DNA of 64,000 nucleotides, taken from Rugosimonospora africana (GTDB lineage: Bacteria; Actinomycetota; Actinomycetes; Mycobacteriales; Micromonosporaceae). A program made the translations under genes and the position numbers. The notes under the pieces were generated by a model. The model was given only the letters and a program-made list of their open reading frames with translations. It made no database searches and was not told the origin of the DNA. This document shows, piece by piece, positions 58,500 through 64,000 of this stretch. Location: positions 157,902 through 221,901 of the forward strand of contig NZ_BONZ01000043.1 in the NCBI RefSeq assembly GCF_016862975.1, read 5' to 3'. Position 1 is the stretch's first letter. Every line of letters begins with the position of its first letter.

Positions 58500-61400
58500 G
58501 TGGGCGTGGGCGACGGGGTCGACGACGTACTCGACCCGATCCTGGAGTGGTTTCGTGAAATCGAGGAGCACGCGCCCTGGCTCGTCAGGAAGGTACTGGA
58601 GTTCCTCGTCGACATCCCCGAGGGCAGCGAGCGGGGCATGTACGACCTCGCCGACGCGTACGGCAAGGCTGCCCAGGCGATGTCCGACCACCTGGACAAT
58701 GTCTCCGGGCTGACCGGGCCGATCGCCGAGCTGTGGAGCGGGGACGGGGCGGCGGCCGCCTTCCAGGAGTCCTGGTCCGGCTACATCGAGCAGTGCGGCA
58801 ACTCCATCAGTTCGCTCAACGGCATGCAGGAGATGTCGCAGAACGCCGGCCTGCAGATCGAAATGATGAAGTACATGGCCGCGGTCAACCTCTACATGCT
58901 GGCCGACGCCGTGTACGCCGCACTGTCCACGCTGTGGGTTCCGTTGCTTCCCGAGGCACTGGTGGGCGGTGCCGAGGCGACGTGCGAGATCAGCATCAAG
59001 ATGGCCGCCAAGGAACTGCTGAGCAGCCTGCTGCGCAACAGGTTCACCGAGGTCGTCGGCAACTTCGCCAAGTACCTCGGCGAGAAGGCACTGCCGACGG
59101 TCCTGAAAGACGGCGGGGAGGCCGCGCTCCGCGACGCGGGTAAGACCGCGCTGACCGATGCGGGCAAGACCGCCCTGACGGACGCGGGTAAGACCGCGCT
59201 CACCGATGCCGGCAAGACCGCGCTGACCGACGCGGGCGAGAACGCCGCGACCGACGCGGGCAAGACCGCGCTCACCGACGCCATGGATACGGCGGTGACC
59301 GACGCTACGGACAAGGCGCTGACCGACGCGACCGAGACGGCGGTGACCGACGCGACCGACGCCGCGGTCACCGACGCGGTCTCGGACGCCGCCTCGGTCG
59401 CTGCCAGGGACGCCGCCGGCAACTCGGTGAGGGCGGGCTTGAAGGCGGGCCTTACCAAGTTCGCGGTGAACCCGCTCAAGTACGCGGCCCAGCGGCTGAG
59501 CCTCAAGGGCCTTGCCGCCCGGGGACTGGCCGAGCGGGCGGCCGCGGCCGGAGCGAAGGACGCGCTCGAGGGCGGGCTGCTCAAGACGCTCGGAAAGGTG
59601 GCGGACAAGGGCCTGCTCAAGACGCTCGGCGAGAACGCGGCCGGCAAGGTGGCGCTGGAGCGGGCCCGCGAAGTGGCGTTCCAGGACGCGATCAAGACGC
59701 TCAGCAACAAGGAAGCGCTCAAGATCGTCGGGCAGGATGCGCTGCACGCGGCCTACGGCGGGGCGAAGGGCTTCGTCGGCTTCCAGTTGAAGACGACGCT
59801 CGGTTTCACCGCACTGCAGTGGGCCGAGGGCCACCATCCGTCGCTGGACATCGTGTCCGTGGGCGAGCAGGCGATGTCCGGCGCGGCGATCGGTGCGTTC
59901 GCCGGGCCGCTGGGCAACGTCGTGGGGCACGGCATCCTGGGCTCGATGGCGTCGATGGCCGGCGGTACCGCCGCGGTCGACGGCATCAAGACAGCGATGG
60001 GGCAGGACGTCGACTGGGCCCAGGAAATGGGCAGCAGCATGGCCTTCGGCGGCATGATGGGCGCCCAGCACGGCCCCGGCGACCTCGGGCGGATGTTCGA
60101 CGGCAAGGTACCCGACGGGAAGACGCCCGTCACCGTCGGCGGCGGACGCGATGGCGAGACCAGCGGTCGCGGTGGCGACGGTCGCGTCGCGATCGACGAT
60201 CCGGGGCGCACCGATGTCCAGCCGGACTCCACGGGCGACGAAGGGTCGTCGACGGTCGACGCGCCGGTGGACGGCACGGATACCGCGGGCCAGGGCACGC
60301 ACAGCGGCACCACGACTCACCCGGACACGGTCACCCACCCGGTGTCGCACGCCGGTACGGCGCCACACACCGAGACCGCGCCGCACACCGAGACGGTGTC
60401 GCACTCGCAGACCGTGCCGCACCCAGAGACGGTGTCGCACGCCGACGGTTCGGCGCACACCGACACCCCCACGCGCACCGAGGCGCCGACGCCGGATCCG
60501 TCCCGCGACAGCCGTGGCCCGGGCGGCGGGGGCGACCACCGCGACCCGGTCAACCGCGATCCGTCGGGTCACGATCCGTCCGATCGTGATCCGTCCCACC
60601 GCGATCCGTCTGACCGTGATCCGTCCGATCGTGATCCGTCCGATCGTGATCCGTCCGATCGTGATCCGTCCGATCGTGACCCGTCCCACCGCGATCCGAC
60701 GGACCGCGATCCGGGGTCGCACGATCCGACCGGCCGCGACCCGGGCAGCCACCGCGATCCGACCAGCCACGATTCGCTGGATCGCGACGCGACCGATCGC
60801 GACCCGGTCCAGCATGACCGGGCGAGCGATGATCCGGCCCGCCACGACCGGGTGGGCGACGACCCGATCCAGCATGACCGGGCGGGCGACGAAATCCGGC
60901 ACGACTCCGACGCGCCAGCCGACGACACGCTCGCGCCGGACCACCCGGACCACCGCGATCCGACGGCGGGGGACCCGGTCATACCGACGGAGACCGCGCC
61001 GCACCCCGTCGAGCACCCGGACGCCGACACCCCGCTGTACCCGGACGAGTTGCCACCCGATCAGGTGACGTTGCCCGAGCAACGGCTCGACGACCACGTC
61101 GACGGGCAGTCCGTGGTGCCGTTGCTCGATCTGGCGACCATCCGCGACGGCGTCGTGCCGACCAACCCGGTCGAGGCCCGGCAGTACGCCGACCATCAGG
61201 CGCACCTGGGCGACGGGAACGCCCCGGAGCGGACCCGGCCGGGCAACGACCCGTTCGACAACGAGAATCTCGAGCAACACCGTGGCCCGAGCCTGAACTT
61301 CGATCCGACAAGGGTCCGCACCGGATCGGAGTTGCCCCGCCAGGCGCACGAGCTGATCGAGCGAGCCAAGGCGCGGCTGCTCGACAAGTACCCGGAAAGT

Positions 61401-64000
61401 GCGGTCGCCGATCGGATCGCGGACCTGGACCGGATCGACGCGCAGGCGTCCGACCTGGAGCGCCGGGTCGAACAGGCGCGCTCCAGCGGCGACCTGCGCG
61501 ACCTGGTCGATGGGGTACGCGAGTTCAGCAAGTCGGTCAACGAGTACGGCGACCGGTACGGCGGGTGGCGGGACTTCGACCGGGGCGGTGAGGCGGCCGA
61601 TCCCGGCTGGCGCGACCTCGACGGCGTGGACCCGTTGAACTCGACCGAGATGGCCAACCGCACCGTCGAGGTCGACCCGGAGACGCACCACTTTCACGTC
61701 CTCGACCAGGCGATCGCGGTCGCGAAGATCGGTGACGTGCTCGGGCCGGAGTTCGAGCAGCACGCGACGCGCATGATGGAGCGGGCTGTCCCCCGCGACA
61801 TGGAGTCGGTCGAGGCCCGGCTGGGCCCGGACATCGCGCGGGAGCTTGCGCCGGCGGTGGAGAACCCGGACACCAAGGGCGTCTACCACTCCGGGCACGA
61901 CGTGACCCTGGTCGACGCGATGGACCACAACGACCACCGCTCGATCAGCGCGGTCGCCGCGACGATCGTGCACGAGTCCATGCACGCGGTGCAGCCCAGC
62001 ATCCATCTGGTCAAAGACGCGGTCGAAGACGCGGTGGGCGGCCGGCCCGACTTCACCGAGAAGATGCAGAACGTCCGCGCCCAGCTCATGTTCGAGCGGG
62101 AGTACCAGGCGTTCACGGTCCAGCAGCATTTCCTGCGCGGGTTGTCGGGCTTCCACGACCGCGCGGACGAGAGCAACATCCAGGAGCAGACGCCCGGGAC
62201 GGACAACTACCGGGAACTCGCCGTCGAGACGCCGGAGCAGATGCGCGACCGGATCATCGAGGACTACATCGAGGACCGCGGGCAGTTCGATTTCCGCTCG
62301 CCGCGCGACCTGCTCGGCACCGACGACATCCTGGCCGACAACCCGGATCTGAACCCGGAGAACATCGTCGAGCGCGCCAGGCAGGCGATCGTCGACACGT
62401 ACGGGGGTGGCGAGGGCGAGGCCCGGCCGGGCGGGCTCGACGGCCCGGTCACCAGGCGGATCGCGGACGAGCACGGCCTGGATCTCGACGGCATCCGCGA
62501 CAAGCAGGCCAACGTCCGGTACCCGGAGGTGCACAACCCCCGCGTGGAACCGGGCGGGCGGCACGAGGCCGGGCCGGAATCCGGGCACGGTAGGCACGAG
62601 GAGCCGGGCACCGGGCGCCACGCGGCCGACCGGGATCAGGGAGGCGACCAGCGGTCCGACCGGGATCCGGAAAGCGACCAGCGGTCCGACGAAAAGTCTG
62701 ACCAACAGTCCGATCAGCAGTCCGAGCAGGAATGGCTCCGGCGGCGGCACAGCGTGCCCGAGCCGGATCACCTCGGACATGCGATGGAGGAGCAGCTGCT
62801 CGGGCCGCACGAAGCCGAGCTGTACCAGAGCCTCCACGACGAGGTCACCGACATCGCGCACGAGCAGGAGCAGCTCGCCGAGGGGCTGAAGGGTGACGGC
62901 AAGTACTGGTTCGCCAAGGTGTACCACCACGTCACCACGCGCGAGCTGGAGATGATCGACGGCGGTCGGTACGAGCATCCGATCATGAAGTTGCAGGAGG
63001 TGATCGCGTTCCATGCGACGTACCGCGACAACCTCCAGGCGTGGACGGAAGGTCGGCACGAGGACGTCGAACCCACGTGGCGCCTCGCGTTCAAGGCGGC
63101 CGAGGAGTCCGGGGACCACTGGCGACCGCTGCCGAGCCTGAACATCATGGACGCGCTGCTGCCGTCCATGCACGCCCACATCCGGTTCGACCTGCCGCGC
63201 GCGATCGCCGACGTGTACGAGCACAACTACGCGGACAGCGGCGTGAGCTTCCAGGAGTTCCGCGCCGACTACGAAAAGATGCAGCCGGTCTTCGACCAGG
63301 CCAGCGCCGACCTGCGTCCGGAGATCGCGGATCGGACGTTCGCCGCGGACCCGGGGCAGTACGGCTTCGTCCAGGATCACGGGTTCCGGGTCATCTTCGA
63401 CGTGCCCGGTGAGCGTGCGCGGGCCTGGGAACGGGCAGCGGACATCGTGAAGCTGCACCAGGAGGGCGTCACCGATCCCGCGGAGGTGCAGTCCAGGCTT
63501 GAGGAGTACAGCCGGACCCGGCACCCGGTCAGGGGCCGCACCGACTTCAAGATCGGTGGGGAAAAGGTCCGCGACTACGACTGGTCGAACCAGCCGGAGG
63601 CGCGGCTGCACGACCCGAGCAGGCCGATCACCGTGGGCGAGGTCGAGGGGCCGGAGGGTCGGCCCGGCGACATCGAGGCCGGCGACATCGAGGCACCGGA
63701 GAACCGGTCCGGTGACCGGCCGGAGGACCTGGATGCCGGCCGGGACCAGGCGGACCCGCATGCCGGCCGGAACGAATCCGACTCCGACTCAACAGAGGAG
63801 GCCGAGCGCCGGTGGGGCCTGCGACGGCTGTTCGGCCGAGGCCGGAACGAGGAACCGGGGCAGGATCTGTCGCAGCACGACCCGACCGGATACGACTCGC
63901 GACAGGACCCGGCGCGGCAGGATCCGCGGGCGTATGACCCGCGTGCGTTTGACCCGGCGCGGCAGGATCCGCGGGCGTATGACCCGCGTGCGTTTGACCC
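58500..64000 (+). CDS. Giant WXG-headed polymorphic toxin-like protein (3' end outside window)
   Basis: More than 1,830 residues with no stop before the right edge. GTG 58500 has GGAG 8 nt before it. Order: WXG-type helical head (about 1-150, Trp79-Ser-Gly in LWSGDGAAAAFQESWSGY); 11 octads of DAGKTALT type (about 212-300); a Gly/Ala-rich, membrane-active-looking segment (SGAAIGAFAGPLGNVVGHGI); Thr/His and RDPSD repeats (about 600-830); a zincin-like domain with VHESMHAVQ (His1158, Glu1159, His1162) and FEREYQAFTVQQ downstream as possible third ligand; a DUF5995-like domain (about 1460-1640: KYWFAKVYHHVTTRELEMID, MDALLPSMHAHIRFDLPRAI); a charged tail with 15-residue repeats. It is likely exported via type VII. 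The toxic tip, if any, lies beyond the window. Confidence 0.85.
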   Translation, partial: MGVGDGVDDVLDPILEWFREIEEHAPWLVRKVLEFLVDIPEGSERGMYDLADAYGKAAQAMSDHLDNVSGLTGPIAELWSGDGAAAAFQESWSGYIEQCGNSISSLNGMQEMSQNAGLQIEMMKYMAAVNLYMLADAVYAALSTLWVPLLPEALVGGAEATCEISIKMAAKELLSSLLRNRFTEVVGNFAKYLGEKALPTVLKDGGEAALRDAGKTALTDAGKTALTDAGKTALTDAGKTALTDAGENAATDAGKTALTDAMDTAVTDATDKALTDATETAVTDATDAAVTDAVSDAASVAARDAAGNSVRAGLKAGLTKFAVNPLKYAAQRLSLKGLAARGLAERAAAAGAKDALEGGLLKTLGKVADKGLLKTLGENAAGKVALERAREVAFQDAIKTLSNKEALKIVGQDALHAAYGGAKGFVGFQLKTTLGFTALQWAEGHHPSLDIVSVGEQAMSGAAIGAFAGPLGNVVGHGILGSMASMAGGTAAVDGIKTAMGQDVDWAQEMGSSMAFGGMMGAQHGPGDLGRMFDGKVPDGKTPVTVGGGRDGETSGRGGDGRVAIDDPGRTDVQPDSTGDEGSSTVDAPVDGTDTAGQGTHSGTTTHPDTVTHPVSHAGTAPHTETAPHTETVSHSQTVPHPETVSHADGSAHTDTPTRTEAPTPDPSRDSRGPGGGGDHRDPVNRDPSGHDPSDRDPSHRDPSDRDPSDRDPSDRDPSDRDPSDRDPSHRDPTDRDPGSHDPTGRDPGSHRDPTSHDSLDRDATDRDPVQHDRASDDPARHDRVGDDPIQHDRAGDEIRHDSDAPADDTLAPDHPDHRDPTAGDPVIPTETAPHPVEHPDADTPLYPDELPPDQVTLPEQRLDDHVDGQSVVPLLDLATIRDGVVPTNPVEARQYADHQAHLGDGNAPERTRPGNDPFDNENLEQHRGPSLNFDPTRVRTGSELPRQAHELIERAKARLLDKYPESAVADRIADLDRIDAQASDLERRVEQARSSGDLRDLVDGVREFSKSVNEYGDRYGGWRDFDRGGEAADPGWRDLDGVDPLNSTEMANRTVEVDPETHHFHVLDQAIAVAKIGDVLGPEFEQHATRMMERAVPRDMESVEARLGPDIARELAPAVENPDTKGVYHSGHDVTLVDAMDHNDHRSISAVAATIVHESMHAVQPSIHLVKDAVEDAVGGRPDFTEKMQNVRAQLMFEREYQAFTVQQHFLRGLSGFHDRADESNIQEQTPGTDNYRELAVETPEQMRDRIIEDYIEDRGQFDFRSPRDLLGTDDILADNPDLNPENIVERARQAIVDTYGGGEGEARPGGLDGPVTRRIADEHGLDLDGIRDKQANVRYPEVHNPRVEPGGRHEAGPESGHGRHEEPGTGRHAADRDQGGDQRSDRDPESDQRSDEKSDQQSDQQSEQEWLRRRHSVPEPDHLGHAMEEQLLGPHEAELYQSLHDEVTDIAHEQEQLAEGLKGDGKYWFAKVYHHVTTRELEMIDGGRYEHPIMKLQEVIAFHATYRDNLQAWTEGRHEDVEPTWRLAFKAAEESGDHWRPLPSLNIMDALLPSMHAHIRFDLPRAIADVYEHNYADSGVSFQEFRADYEKMQPVFDQASADLRPEIADRTFAADPGQYGFVQDHGFRVIFDVPGERARAWERAADIVKLHQEGVTDPAEVQSRLEEYSRTRHPVRGRTDFKIGGEKVRDYDWSNQPEARLHDPSRPITVGEVEGPEGRPGDIEAGDIEAPENRSGDRPEDLDAGRDQADPHAGRNESDSDSTEEAERRWGLRRLFGRGRNEEPGQDLSQHDPTGYDSRQDPARQDPRAYDPRAFDPARQDPRAYDPRAFD
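59133..59396 (+). repeat. 24-bp tandem repeats encoding DAGKTALT octads
   Basis: About eleven 24-bp units based on GACGCGGGTAAGACCGCGCT encode DAGKTALT; the first four are near-identical, later ones drift to DATDKALT or DATETAVT. A regular amphipathic helix or coiled-coil spacer is the likely structure. Confidence 0.85.
60550..60730 (+). repeat. 15-bp tandem repeats encoding RDPSD/HRDPS pentads
   Basis: CGTGATCCGTCCGAT is repeated, exactly or nearly, about ten times, encoding (D/H)RDPS. The reading frame is maintained. It forms a disordered acidic-basic linker before the zincin-like domain. Confidence 0.85.
63912..64000 (+). repeat. 45-bp tandem repeat, two copies reaching the window edge
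   Basis: Units 63912-63956 and 63957-64000 (cut by one base) are identical over their visible length and encode ARQDPRAYDPRAFDP. Near-perfect identity implies recent expansion, and more copies probably follow. Confidence 0.85.

Noticed and set aside
60550..60730. Short regular repeats considered as a CRISPR or iteron origin
   Set aside because: They are 15-bp in-frame codon repeats inside a long gene.
58182..63761. A minus-strand open frame of about 1,859 codons
   Set aside because: It is antisense to the giant protein gene and exists because GC-rich third positions exclude stops on the other strand. Its translation is Val/Arg/Gly-rich low complexity with no domain.

Overview
The window is about 72% GC with strong GC bias at third codon positions, many GTG starts and many 4-base NTGA overlaps between genes. 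It encodes a mycothiol-dependent formaldehyde dehydrogenase, WXG100-type secretion genes, Hanks-type kinases and an SCO6745-family protein. This points to a filamentous, mycothiol-producing actinobacterium, most likely in or near the Micromonosporaceae (inference; the genus cannot be read from the sequence). No rRNA, tRNA, CRISPR array or insertion sequence was found. The window opens inside a flavin monooxygenase gene and ends inside a giant secreted-protein gene.

Layout. 1-13 kb: mixed metabolic and envelope genes: flavin monooxygenase, HAAS-type membrane protein, GNAT, SCO6745-family protein, a LuxR-HTH/glyoxalase fusion, a paralogous pair of membrane/acidic-repeat proteins, ribonuclease Z, a TetR/MFS efflux divergon with a large palindromic operator, and a ferric-reductase/FMN-binding redox pair. 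13-18.3 kb: a tight four-gene operon (small helical protein, hypothetical, FtsK/SpoIIIE-type ATPase, coiled-coil membrane protein) that looks like an uncharacterised translocation system. 18.6-30.8 kb: DMT transporter, PH-like membrane protein, DUF885 metallopeptidase, siderophore-interacting reductase, GH5-CBM2 cellulase convergent with a second secreted protein, phosphomannose isomerase, polysaccharide deacetylase, ArfB and an acyltransferase. 30.8-38.2 kb: Ser/Thr kinase, S-(hydroxymethyl)mycothiol dehydrogenase, a response regulator - histidine kinase - DUF427 operon, a class A beta-lactamase-like hydrolase and MarR. 38.3-42.9 kb: a BlaI/M56 peptidase pair divergent from a glycosyltransferase - deacetylase - GalE operon, with three BlaI-type operators between them. 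43-45.3 kb: a DUF2156 (MprF-like) protein and a VOC protein.

45.4-64 kb is a type VII secretion-associated, polymorphic-toxin-like locus: a kinase with a proline-rich stalk and FN3 domain, a beta-helix/EccA-like AAA+ protein, an SseB-domain protein, a SUKH protein with an apparent CTG start, two WXG/PPE-like long proteins, a YbaB-like protein, a WXG100-like protein and a giant protein of more than 1,830 residues. The giant protein carries a WXG-like head, repeat spacers, a HESMH zincin-like centre and a DUF5995-like domain. The helical small proteins are likely partners or substrates, the AAA+ protein a chaperone and the kinase a sensor (inference from gene neighbourhood).

Two window-wide signals stand out: a roughly 52-bp intergenic element with inverted GGTCTGG/CCAGACC ends at several unrelated loci, and strong enrichment of GGTACC.
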